Of a stretch of DNA of 64,000 nucleotides, positions 47,763 to 60,300 are shown one piece after another (the first letter of the stretch is position 1; the number at the start of each line of letters is the position of its first letter). The notes beneath the pieces are model-generated. The model was given only the letters and a program-made list of their open reading frames with translations, was not told where the DNA came from and did not search any database. Origin of the DNA: Saturnia japonica (Eukaryota; Arthropoda; Insecta; Lepidoptera; Saturniidae); contig CM065309.1 of assembly GCA_033032175.1 (NCBI GenBank), positions 2,108,001 through 2,172,000 on the forward strand, in the 5' to 3' direction. The position numbers were made by a program, and so were the translations under genes.

Positions 47763-48511
47763 TTTTTTTTTCTTTTTTTTTTTTAACGTGTACAAACCCG
47801 TCATGGGTACACACCCGCCGGGGGGGGGGGGGGGGGGACGGACGGACGAGTGGTTATGTGATACTCTTACTCACTAAAACTCCACGGTGTACCTCAGCCG
47901 CCTTAGTGGGGCGACATGGGCTCGCGGTTGCATTCAACCACGTCGCCCCGGTGGCAGGCCCAGCTACTACTGCCGGGCCACCACAAAGGGAGACAATTCG
48001 GTACAACCCTAACTGTCTCCCACAGCCGCCGAACCTGTGCAATGGAAAGACGGCCCCCCTCGTCTTCCCTGGCTCGGCTAGGGCGGCGGAAGTTGGCGGA
48101 CGAATCGCCTCCTCCTGCCGCCCGTTCGTCTTTGGCGGAGAGGACCGCTCAGAGGATCATCTTCGCGTGCCCTCTCCGCAGCCTCTTTCTGCGACAGTAC
48201 TTCCTCGCAGAAGGAGGCCACCGCCTCCCACGACCTCTCACTGCCAAGCATGGCGCTAACCACACTCGGGAGCGAGAGGTCCCCTCCTACCACCGTGGTC
48301 AGAGCCCGGTGCTGGCTCTCCCACGCAGCACACTCAGAAAGAGTGTGTTGCGCGGTGTCATTGGCAGCACCGCACTCATGACACACGGTGGTCACCTCCC
48401 TCCTTGCGATCCGGTGCAGGTACCATCCGAAACAACCATGTCCGGACAGCACCTGCACCAGTCGAAACGTGAGGGACCCATGCTCCCTCTTACACCACTC
48501 TCTTAGGACCG
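47763..48511 (-). mobile_element. 5'-truncated R1-like LINE tail, minus strand
   Basis: Reading the minus strand from 48511: a frame to about 48078 encodes the LINE C terminus with REWCKREHGSLTFRLVQVLS and a CCHC-type zinc knuckle (C-x2-C-x8-H-x4-C, in CHECGAANDTAQHTLSEC). After that comes a GC-rich 3' untranslated part with an 18-base run of G (47820-47837) and a T-rich run near 47763-47786 (poly-A on the minus strand). The 5' junction is the AACCCTG at which repeat A ends. No reverse-transcriptase core is left. Confidence 0.8.
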
Positions 48512-49677
48512 CAGGGTTGAATGAATGGTTTACGGGTAACATGTAAATACCTATCAGATTTCTTTCGGGTTCATACCGAATAGTTTAAATTGCCAACAAT
48601 CTCGCATTACGTTATTTGTGGGCGTTCCTTAATAACTATAGGTAATAACACTACATATTATCTTCTGTCTGAATTTGAAGTATAACTAATTAAAATAAAT
48701 GTTTAGGGTATTTAGAAGAATATCTTTGGTTAAAGGATAAACTCTTGTGATATTTATTTTATTTATTGATTCGATACTACGAAATAATTATCAATTGGTA
48801 GATTATATAACAAGTTCAAAAAAAAATTCTAAAAATACAGAAGTGGTTCTCTTATGTTTTGCTGCTCTTGGGTTCTGACTTAGTCTCTCGAATTAATTTT
48901 TTTTTTGAACTTGTTATATAATCTACTAATTGATAATTATTTCGTAGTATCGAATCAATAAATTAAATAAATATCACAAGAGTTTATCCTTTAACCAAAG
49001 ATATTCTTCTAAATACCCTAAACATTTATTTTAATTAGTTATACTTCAAATTCAGACAGAAGATAATATGTAGTGTTATTACCTATAGTTATTAAGGAAC
49101 GCCCACAAATAACGTAATGCGAGATTGTTGGCAATTTAAACTATTCGGTATGAACCCGAAAGAAATCTGATAGGTATTTACATGTTACCCGTAAACCATT
49201 CATTCAACCCTGCGGTCCTAAGAGAGTGGTGTAAGAGGGAGCATGGGTCCCTCACGTTTCGACTGGTGCAGGTGCTGTCCGGACATGGTTGTTTCGGATG
49301 GTACCTGCACCGGATCGCAAGGAGGGAGGTGACCACCGTGTGTCATGAGTGCGGTGCTGCCAATGACACCGCGCAACACACTCTTTCTGAGTGTGCTGCG
49401 TGGGAGAGCCAGCGCCGGGCTCTGACCGCGGTGGTAGGAGGGGACCTCTCGCTCCCGAGTGTGGTTAGCGCCATGCTCGGCAGTGAGAGGTCGTGGGAGG
49501 CGGTGGCCTCCTTCTGCGAGGAAGTACTGTCGCAGAATGAGGCTGCGGAGAGGGCACGCGAAGATGATCCTCTGAGCGGTCCTCTCCGCCAAAGACGAAC
49601 GGGCGGCAGGAGGAGGCGATTCGTCCGCCAACTTCCGCCGCCCTAGCCGAGCCAGGGAAGACGAGGGGGGGGGCGTC
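48049..49677. repeat. Large palindrome (two ~780-bp inverted arms)
   Basis: Arm 48049-48826 is the reverse complement of arm 48897-49677 with few differences; the 154-residue LINE peptides in the arms differ at about three residues. The spacer is about 70 bp and itself matches 44975-45055. Each arm is repeat A sequence joined to the same R1-like LINE tail at the same base. The right arm runs straight into the assembly gap. It is either a real inverted duplication or a scaffold mis-join of two near-identical copies. Confidence 0.88.
49213..49677 (+). mobile_element. 5'-truncated R1-like LINE tail, plus strand, cut by gap
   Basis: The mirror copy of 47763-48511: same junction after AACCCTG, same CCHC knuckle, stop near 49646, then cut by the run of N. 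Its 3' end is unknown. Confidence 0.8.
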
Positions 49678-49777
49678 NNNNNNNNNNNNNNNNNNNNNNN
49701 NNNNNNNNNNNNNNNNNNNNNNNNNNNNNNNNNNNNNNNNNNNNNNNNNNNNNNNNNNNNNNNNNNNNNNNNNNNNN
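49678..49777. other. Assembly gap (100 N)
   Basis: Exactly 100 N, the usual placeholder for a gap of unknown size, directly at the end of the right palindrome arm. Confidence 0.98.
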
Positions 49778-52700
49778 ACAATGCGAATACAATAAAAAAT
49801 GGAGGATTTGTTTAAATTTAATGAAATATTTCACATCTTCAGGATACCAGTATGCAATGATGTCAATGAAAACAGCGATCGCCTCGCTTCTCCGGCAGTA
49901 CCGAATACTCCCAGACAAGCAGCAGGAAAATAAGACAGGCTGCGGAGACTCACAAAATTTGCGAGTGAAATTCAATATCATGTTGAGACATGTCGACAAT
50001 TATGTGATAAAATTGGAATCAAGAAAGTGATTGTTCAAGTCTTTTCCATATAAATTCTATAAAAAACACTATGCATTTTTATTTGCAACTAGCTGTGCCT
50101 GCGGTTGCGCTTGCGTGATCTATAACATGCGGTCAATTGGGCACACGCGTAAATCTTGCTGCCCTCGCTCGTACCAACGGCGGTTCCCCGCCGATTATTT
50201 TAAAGATAAAAATGCTTATTATGGGTGATCCTTAAAATAGATCCTTTATATGTTATTGCTGATTCTTTTGTAGGTATTTTTAAGATATAAAATGATGTAG
50301 TACATTAATTTCATATATCTGCTATAGTTTACTTAGTGTTAGCAATTTAATCACCCCAAAAGCGTCTTTTTCCAAATTGATTGAACAACGCCGCACGCAT
50401 TTCGGCCGTCAAGCAGCAGTACCCGAGCTAATTTGTTTTGATCTAACATGCACTAGCACAATACCCATTCTAAGGTAGTCCACAGACGCAGAAGCTTATG
50501 TCTGACGTCAGACAAACTTTTGAAGTTAGTTGTGTATTCAGTTGTTTTTTTTTGCAGCAGAATGAGGTCATTTATCTTAGTATTCGATATAAATTATAAC
50601 TTTAGACCACAAGCCCTTATCGTGAAAAAAAAAAAATATAATTCCACTTGGATTTTCAAAATTTATTATTTTAGGATATATTCTGTAACTTATTTGTAAA
50701 GTTTTTCCTTCTTGCCAAATTTCAAGACTAGTCTACGGGAAGTACCCTTATAGGCTTTGATAATATAACCGGTTATGTAGGTAGTAAGAATGAAAATACA
50801 GGAGGAAAATAATTTATGTGTAAATAATGCGTGTGGAGCCGCAGGATCACCGCTATTGTTTGTCTAAGAACCTAATGTTTGTTCATCAATCACGCTCAAA
50901 TGGCTGGACGAATTCTAACGAGCCGTAGAAGTCAATTATGTCGTGAAATAGGACATAGGATAATTTTTAACAGGATATTCCAAAAAATAGTTTAATCCAG
51001 TAGAGCGGGCGGCCACCACAGCTACCACAATATATAAAAAACTCGTTTTATCTCGTAACACAGTGCGTTGATTAAAAATGTTTGTAACGCGTTGCTATAT
51101 TTGTATTGCTTTCGACATCTGTCCACAATGTTTACATAGATATATTTTTTATTTTTAAATGACATAATATTCATGGCCTTAGTCGTAGATTATAATAAAC
51201 TACTCAAATTTGAGTATTTTTTCCAAGTATGTACATTACACTTATCTAAATATTATGGGCATAATTAAGACACATCTATTCGTTTTTTGTTCAACTTTTT
51301 GTTATTGATCGTTCTGTTTTTGTATTAACGAAAAATTATAGAAATGAATTAAATCTACAATTTATAGTGTTTCCTTGCATTTAATGAATGTCTATTAAAT
51401 AAAAACGAATTCGACTTCACACCGCCAACGATGGCTAAAGAGTCGCCACGCCAACATTGAGTCCAACAATGGATCTGACCCACCGCATTTTAAATGTATC
51501 ACATGAATAATTAACTGGAGCCGAACCTCACACTATCCACGTCGTATGTAATACATACTTGTAAGACGTATGAAGCCCGATCCATTAACGCAGCATTGGA
51601 CAATCCCACCTGCCACACAACGTGCTCAGAATGCTGTTGGTGCTGGCACGAATTCTGCGGAAGATAGTGGCATTATAAAACCGTTATTGTTTTTCTTTTA
51701 ATGTCTTGTAAATTATAGTTCAAGCTGTAATTCATCCAAGAGACACTAATTTCTTATACTCGTATATCCCTTAGGAACTAAAAACAATTCAAGGAAACAT
51801 GGAAGGAAGTAAATAAAAGAACAGGTTCTGTTTCTCTAAAATGATTAAATAATTTAGTGATTTTATATTATGTTGCACGCTCGCCGGCATTTGTCTTACA
51901 AGGAATAGACACGAATATATGCAGTAATATACAACATACTCTTGTAAACAAACTATAAGTTAGTAGACGAATTTAGAGGAGCATTCAGTCCTCGGTGCCA
52001 TGTACACGTTTATCCTTTTTTTCAGTTTTGTCTCTCTGCCTCTTCAATATAATATAGAAGTGTCGGTTGGACACCTTTTCCCGTGACATCCGGCAAATGC
52101 GTGATAAGTAACTTCGTTATAATAAGAACGAAGCGTCGAAAATTCAATAGCCAGAAATCAGAACTAATAGGCTACAAACAATTTCACCTCCTAATGTAGA
52201 ATAACGAATAAAATCAGAAAAAATCATGTCAACTATTTTCGTGGGACACTTCCAGGGCTGTAAACAGTTTAGAAACTATGTGCGGGCGTTCTTACTTCAC
52301 TGTTAAATTTGCACCTTCTATTATTTTCCATGTTGACGAATAATAATTCTGAGTAGGTTAATTCTGGTAACCTATACCCATACAGCATTTATGAAATGTT
52401 TAATTTTTTTTAATTTAAATATGATATCTACGACATCCACCATAATATATTTGTAGAACAAATATATTTTATTAATTAATTAATTGTTTCACACATAATT
52501 TAATTGTTTAAACTTTGTGGGTAATTTCCCAGCCATAATGGAAATAAAAAAACACAATTTTTAACAAACCAAAAAACTAACTTCAACGATTCCAATGCCA
52601 ATGAAATTAAAATGAGACCAACCTTGATGTATCCCCTTTGCAACGAAATTAAACGAAGTCGTTTAATTTTAAGTTAAGAGATATGTTCTTTAGATGTAGG

Positions 52701-53492
52701 TATTTTCCACAGTATACTAGCGGAACTGACTTCTAGGCTGGCTGATATGCTGTGGAACTTTGTTGTTAATAGTTATAGAATAAGGGATAAAAGTATGCAG
52801 TATTTTTTATTTAATTATTGGTTTATTTACTGTAGAATTTTATGTTAAATTTGGATATGCTCCGATGGGGCTGGCATACACAAACTGTAAAAGCCCCTTA
52901 AATAAAGAGAGAGAAAAAAACTAAAATAGAATCATATAAATCGATTCAATAACAAATAAGTTATATCTTAACATTCATAAAAAAATAACATTCGAATTGA
53001 GAATCTCCCCTTTTTTTGAAGTCTGTTGAAAAGGCTAAAATACAGCGACGGAGATTTTTGAAAATTTCCAGTATCTACTGTGGCAAAGGAGATATTTACA
53101 GAATTAAATAATCTCAATGATTGTATGCTTTATATGGCTTACGTATATAACAAATAAGAATGATATATGGGTACGAAATAGCAGTAAATTTGCTACACGA
53201 TGAATCCGACCGGATTCATCCCATAGAATTCCAGTCGAAGTTCCAACCATATCAATGTTTATATGAAATGTGAAAGTATTTATGTTTGGATGTTTGTTAT
53301 GCAATCACGCAAAAATGGCTGAATGGATTTGGATAAAATTTGGCACACTGGTAGTTTGTATCTTTGTTTAACTCGTAAGATACTAAATACTGTTATTGTC
53401 CGATATCTACATGAACGAAGTCACGGGTATAGCTTGTATTATAATAATTTTAAATCTTGAGTATGGAAGTGCATGCTTGAACTTATTATTTT
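49778..53492. other. Intergenic DNA with repeat debris
   Basis: No gene recognised. A scrap with AACTAGCTGTGCCTGCGG at about 50089 and CACGCTCAAATGGCTGGACG at about 50889 belong to dispersed repeats. 51418-51665 is GC-richer (CCGCCAACGATGGC, GGCACGAATTCTGCGG) and may be an antisense retroelement scrap, but no protein motif could be read. Family D lies at 52584-53028 (separate entry). Confidence 0.45.
52584..53028 (+). repeat. Dispersed repeat family D, copy 3, split by an insertion
   Basis: The first half (CAATGCCAATGAAATTAAAA, CCAACCTTGATGTAT) ends near 52660. The second half (ATAAATCGATTCAATAACAA, AACATTCGAATTGAGAATC, TTTTTTTGAAGTC) begins near 52925. Between them is about 260 bp ending in GAGAGAGAAAAAAAC, an A-rich tail suggestive of a small retroposed insert. 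Confidence 0.7.
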
Positions 53493-54136
53493 ACTAGCTG
53501 TGCCCCACGGCTTCACCCGTGTTAATTTAATCCGACACACACCGCGCCGCGCCGCCAACGCACCCATGCAATGTAGTCTCATAATTTTTCTTCGCGAAAG
53601 TACAAATTATGTTAATTTTTCATTATCTCAAAAACTGTGTGTCCAAATAGCACTCTCTAAAGAGCAAAATTTAGCTTCATAAAATTGTCTTTATGATGAA
53701 GTAACTTTAGTTCGATAAGGATTAATAGGCCATGTCTAAAAATAATGATTATAAATCACTTTTTAATTTTTAACAAATCTTTGTCAGAAAATACCCTATG
53801 GTGGCTTATGTATAAGAGATTAATATATACTATGGTAAACTTTTATTTAGATATACTAAGGACCAATATTATTCTACTACATTGTATTTCTGTATCATTA
53901 ACGATTACGCCAGCGCACGTAGATAAAGCAGTTCGGGAGGGTCTCGACTTCCAACTTACGTAACAAAAATCAATATTAAATGCTATCTGAGAGTTGTAGC
54001 CTAATCTTAAATAGCCTATACTATTTCTCGAGAGTCTGGCTATTCATATAATAAAAAAAATGAAATCCGACTGGTAGTGCCAAAGATTAGTGTGTTTGAA
54101 CAAACAACTTTTCCGCTTTATTATATTAGTATAGAT
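53493..54136 (+). repeat. Dispersed repeat X, copy 1, just upstream of the P450
   Basis: About 644 bp from ACTAGCTGTGCCCCACGGCT to TTTATTATATTAGTATAGAT. It is matched block by block by copy 2 at 54697-56064 (around its LINE insert). It ends about 240 bp before the P450 start codon. Short frames inside it (53473-53682, 53745-53963) are repeat translations. Confidence 0.85.
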
Positions 54137-54379
54137 TATCAACATAAAAATACATGCCTAGGACAAAAGAGAAAACTTATATTGAATTTAAATTTAAATT
54201 GAACTGTGATTTAAAACACCAAAATGGTTAATTGTGTAATTTCATAAGGAACCCTAAAATTACGTTTATTTAATTTCTGTCCTCATAATATATAAAGAAT
54301 AAACAAATGCCATAGGTAAGTCCATACAGTAGCTATCACCCGGTACCTACGGTTGGACATCGAGTTCAAAACTGTGCAA

Positions 54380-57300
54380 ATGTTGTTTCAAATATTTGTA
54401 ATAGTGCTCGCTGTTTGGATGTTTGCCATTCGTTGGCAGAAGCGGCATATGATCAAGCTTTGGAATCAGTTGAAGAATAATCACAAATGCCTACCATTTA
54501 TTGGGCATGCTTATATGTTTATTGGAAATGATGAAGGTAGGTTGTTCATGATTACTTTAAATTTTAATGTTGTAATCATTTTGATTAAAAATACATTATG
54601 CAGATTATGTTGCTGCTGGTGGAATATCAATCTAGTGTCTCTGATGCCAGCCTCGTTCTGTAAGAACAATTTTTCAAAATTCCCGTATATTTACTAACTA
54701 GCTGTGCCCCACGGTTTCACCCGTGTTAATTTTATCAGACAAACACCGCACTGCGCCGTCAACGAACCCTTGTATGCTATCATAATTGTTTTTCTCGCAA
54801 GTACAAATTATTTATATTTTGCATTATCTCCTAAACTATGTTTCCAAATAGCAAACACTAACGAGCAAAATTTAACTTCATAAAATTGTCTTTATGATGA
54901 AGTAGGTATTAGGTATTAGGTTTTATTAGGTAGGTGGCATGTCACCCTCACCTTCGGCTGACGCAGGTACTTTCGGGACATGGCTGTTTCGAGAGTTACC
55001 TGTGTCGCATAGGCCGAGAGATCGATCCTGGGTGCCATCATTGTGGCTGCGCCGAGGATACCGCGCAGCACACACTAGCCGTCTGTCCCGCATGGGACTC
55101 GCCGCGTCGCGACGTTGTCGTGATAATCGGCACCGATCTCTCGCTTCCGGCCGTGGTTCTGTCCATGGTCGAGAGCGAGAGCGGGTGGAACTCCGTCTCC
55201 TCGTTTTGCGAGCAAGTCATGCTTGCGAAAGAGGAGGCGGAGAGGGAGAGGGAGCGTAACACCTTGCTCCCCTCTCGCGGTCAACGAGCCAGGCGCCGGA
55301 GGCCACGTGATGATCTCCGGCCGCCTTAAATGGGTCTGCAGGTGGTGGACTTGGGCATGTCCGTCACCGCGTAAATGCAGGCCCGAGATGGAGGAGGCGC
55401 ACTGGTGTTCGTGCGCCCTCCGATGCTCGTTGGAGGTGCCGATTGCCTTCGACTGTGACGGATCCCCGGGGTAGGGCCACACCTGCCGGGTCGAGCGGAT
55501 GGTATGCGCAAGCAGTTCCCGCTCCCCGGTCAACAACAGGTGCGAGAAGGACACCGTGGGGTATTAGTCGGTAAGAGTCCGACATACCCCTCCCTTGAGC
55601 GGCCCAGCTCGGGAGGCGGTTCCAATGCAGGATTTCCCCACGATAAAAAAAAAAGAAAAAAAAAGGTATTAATGTGCCATGTCTAAAAATAATGGTTATA
55701 ACCACTTTTTAATTTTCAAAAAATCTTTGTCTTACCTTATTGTGGTTTATGTATAAGAGATAACCATATGCTATCGCTGATTTTTTTAAGTTAAGCTATG
55801 GATTAATATTATTGTAGAATATTGTATTTCCCTATCATTAACGGTTACGCTAACGCACGCGGTTAAAGCAGTTCGGAAGGGCCTCGACTTGTGACTTACG
55901 TAACAATAACCAATATTTAAGACTATGTGAGGGTTGTAGCTCTGGCTACAAATGTCTGGCTATCATATACAAAAATAATTTTTCGAATCAAACTGGTAGT
56001 TCCAGAGATTAGCGTGTTTAAACAAGCAAACAAACAAAACTTTTTCGCTTTATTATATTAGTAATTACTAATAGATTTGAATTTATCGAACGATATAGAA
56101 AAACCTGAACGTTTAAAAGATTTTTTTTAGTAAATTGAATTTGTAAATGTTTCTAATGATTTAGAACTGTGGTCAATCCCGTACCTTACCTCAGGAGATA
56201 CATTTATCTAGCAGAGGTATATATGTGTAGAAGTTAGTATCATAAGATAAATATCGAATATACGATAGTATATATAAATATACCAAAACTGACATAAATT
56301 AGTCGTACCGTATTTTAGACTTAGGAAGACTAATAAAAGTTTTTTAGGTAATAGTATTAGATTCTATGATAAGATCCCGAAGCACATTACTGATTTACCG
56401 GACAACAAGTTCAAGGAACATGTTAAGTAGGTTTATTATCAAAAGGTTATTATAGGATGGATCATTATGACATTGATAGTGATGTCTGATGGTTATTATT
56501 ATTGTATTATATTAAAAGTAATGAAAGTAATGTTGTAAGTAGTGCGACTGCTATGATCGAGGTCCTGGGTTCAATTCCCAGGTCCAGTAAAGTGTTATTG
56601 GGTTTTTCTATGAAATTCTCAGTAGCAGCTCGGAGTTTGTGACCGATTAATGGCAATAGGCTCACCCCTTATTACATGAGACCTAAAAACATACACGGCG
56701 AACTGTGGGTGTACATTGGCACACCTCTGCCTAACCCTTCGGGGATACAGGCGTGATGGTATGTATGTATGCATGTATGTAATAAAAACAAAATAAACCT
56801 GATCGAGTTTCTTCCCGGTTCTTCTCGATGACTGGGATATTTTCCGAACCGGTGGTAGTGTTTTGATGTTCATAAGTGACTTTTTATGGCCTAAATTGAA
56901 TAAAGAATTTTTTGACTTCGATTTTGATTTTGAAAAATGTTTTCAGATCGTATGAAGATGTTTCAGCAATTGGGCATGGAATCTATCGAGAAAGGTGGAT
57001 TAATGGCTTTGTGGCAAGGAAGTCGCTTGTACGTTAGTAAGTTACTTAAATGTTAAAACCTGATTAATATTTAAAATATATATTACATATCTATACCATT
57101 ATCATAAAGAGGAAAGATTTGAGTTTTTGTTTGTAATGGATTAACTCAAAAACTACTGGACCGATTTTAAACATTCTTTCACCAATATAAAGCTATGGTA
57201 TCAGCGAGTAATATAGGGTTTATTATAATTTGAAAAATTAATTTATTTCTCATAAAAATGTCGATAGTTTTACACAAAGTATAAAAATTGCCTACACGGG

Positions 57301-60300
57301 TGCGTTGGCGATGTTTTTCGTATAAAATTAACACTGGTGAAATCGTGGGGCAAAGCTGGTATTTCATAAATGAATTGTTACTGTTTTCTTACTCTAAGAT
57401 TTACTGAAGCAATGATGGCTCAGTGGCATACAGACATCGCGTCGATCGACGGAGTTCAAATCCCTGCAATGAGCCACAGCTTTCGGTGAAGGGAAACATC
57501 GTGATGAAACAATAGCATGGGTGCTAGGGCGTTTTTTAATGCCCGCCTGCGTAGCTACCACCCTCTAGTTGAAAATCTGTCGCCAAGTATCAAAAGGTGT
57601 ATTCTGGCAGCTGCACTTGGGATCCAGTCCTCCACTAGGCTTAGCATGCTATCACCTTGAGCCACATCGTCATTTCTTAATCAGGCGAGATTGTGGCCAT
57701 ACGCATAAACTTATAAAGATAAAAAAAAAAACGCATTTTTACTATTTTATTATATTTATGTTAATTCATTTTTACGTTTTACAATACAAACCAAAAACCT
57801 AATATCCTGCTGTCAAAAATTCTAAATATTTTTTTCTTTTCTTATAAAATAATCTAGCTTCCATTACATACTTTATTATGTTTAAAGTTCAAAATATTTG
57901 ACCTTAGTAAAGTTGTCAACGTAAGGATATTTGAGCGGCCGAATATTGCAAAAAATACCTGTAGCCTGTAGGTAGACTGAGAATTTTACATTAGGTACGT
58001 AAATACCAAATGATATCTAAATTGTTAGTGATGTTTGTGAGAAACCAATTTTACACTAATACATAAACTGTCCACTTAATATAATTAGATATATGAAAAA
58101 AATTATTAAAAATTAAGAAATCACTACTGCCTTAGCACTTTTGATCAAACAATTTTTAATAAAAAAGAAAACTAGCTTCAATAATTTTAAGGAATGTCGC
58201 TGTGTATCTTTGAATTCGAGGTATTCCCTATCCAACAAAAAAAGAATCATCCAAATCGGTTCATAAACAAAGAACTGATAACTGATCATCCATTAAAAAA
58301 AACATTCCAATTCAGTGACCTTCTTTTGTTGAAGGCGGTTAATAAAGCAAGTGGTATTAGTTAATCTGTTTAAACCAAACAAAAGGTCACTCGCTAATTT
58401 ACTCGCTGACGAAACAGATAAATAAAATTGTCATCGTTCTCGATCGTTCTGTGGAACACCTTTTTTCTAAGGGACGGTTTCTTAGATTAAACTAACACTT
58501 TTTAATCTAAAAGGTCATCCGATTGCAATGACAATTTTTTTTTAATCTGCGAGTAAATGAGAGACCTTTTTCTTTGTATAAATCAACAGATTAACGAAAA
58601 CTACTTCTTTTTTTTTACTTTTTAGTTCCTTTGTTAGAAAGGCAGTTGTGTTTTCTTAAAAAAAGTATTTTTTAATTTATTTTAGTGACAGGTTTTATTT
58701 TAAAACATGTCATGCTAGATGTCTATATTTTTTAAGCACTAAAGGTGATTTTATACTTTCACTCTGGGGCGAGGCGTGGATGTGATGGCCTACCTCTGTA
58801 AAATTTAGGTCATTAATTTTTATATTTTTGGAATGTGATCACAAAAACTTAAATAATCAAAGCACTCATAATGTAAAAATTCAAGATTTTATTCAAATTT
58901 GTAAATAATTAACTAATAATTGTATTATTTTTAGTAGATGTAGCGAGAGGAATTTATTTCCAGACATCACCATCAATAACGCAATGATCCACCTTATAAA
59001 CTTTTGACAGTAAAATGTTCGAAACATTGTCGACTTCTTTTAATCTTGCTGGTTCTAAAACATAAGATGACTAATCTATGTTTATTTTTAGTATTCAAAC
59101 CGGTAGTTTACTAGATTTTATTCAAGGCACCTTTTGAGGGACCTCCCTTCTTGAGCCTTATAAACGCGCTAGCTCATGGGATGCTTGGAGACCTTACTGT
59201 ATCACTAGCTTAGGCAGGTATTTTACAACTTTTATGTAGTTGTTGCGTATTACACGAACACGTATTTCATTCAGTATAGTGGTAACCAAAACAAAGTATT
59301 TGCTAGAGGAAAAGATATAGTTTTATTGAAAGCTTATTGTCATATTAAAACTGGGTGTATTCTATGTGGGAATAAATTTAAATTTGTTTGCAGTGATAGC
59401 TGACGCAGAGATTGCTGATGTAGTATTGAAAACGTGTTTGGAAAAGGATTACGTCATGAAATGTTCCAGGCTGCTTACTGGAAACGGCAGCGTGTTCGCG
59501 CCGGGTGAATTAATTTATACTTTACTCCATAAGAATCGATTTAAATAAAACCCTGGTATGAGGAGTGAAATTTTATAAAAGTGTTAACAAAAACGATACG
59601 TTGAGCGTTAACAAAAATCATTACATTTTCACTATGAAATCATATATTACAGATCTTCTAAAATAAACATTATATTTTTATAGTAAATCTTTGTACCTAC
59701 CAACATTAGTGTAAGAGATGCTTCTATTAATATCTTCAAAATATCAATCAATGAACCATCAATGTTCTAAGATTGTCTTTCTTTTTTCTTTTATAAATTA
59801 ATAATAATTGGTACATTATTTCTAGTTCCAATTTGGCGTCCTCGTCGGAAAATCCTCGCACCGACATTTAGACCAAAGAATTTGGTCCACTTCGTCAATA
59901 TATTCTCCGAGCAGAGCAATATTATGGTGAAACGGTTACATAATGCTATAGACTCAGGGACTTTTTCAATTTGGAAATACATTACTACATATTCCATGGA
60001 TGCGGTTTGCGGTAAGTATGCTTTGCCAAGAACATTTGAAACCAAGTTAAGAATCCTAAAGATGATTGTCTATCTTGTTCATTGCATATTATTTCATGTT
60101 GTTGATTTGTTTAATAATATAGTGGTATTGTTACGTAAATACATAGGTAAGTTAAAATAAACTAATCATCATCATTATATTAATACGTGAAGCAAAAACT
60201 TTGTACCCCTTTTTAAGCGTGCACGGAAGACTGCGAGATTTGGCATGGTTAAAGTTTATATGGAGAAGGAGTGCAGAAAGCTAAAATGTATCTATAATAT

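Noticed and set aside
47858..48506. Overlapping + strand frames of 133 and 196 codons as genes
   Set aside because: They are antisense shadows of the R1-like LINE tail on the minus strand; the GC-rich composition opens several frames.
53473..53963. Two short + strand frames upstream of the P450 as upstream exons
   Set aside because: Both are inside dispersed repeat X; the same sequence recurs in intron 1.
55038..55705. Several minus-strand and alternate + strand frames over the LINE in P450 intron 1
   Set aside because: The CCHC knuckle frame (to 55329) is the true LINE frame; the others are shadows or 3' UTR translations.
56561..56590. T-arm-like stem as a functional tRNA gene
   Set aside because: No acceptor stem, D-arm or anticodon arm can be formed upstream, and the following sequence is a SINE body.
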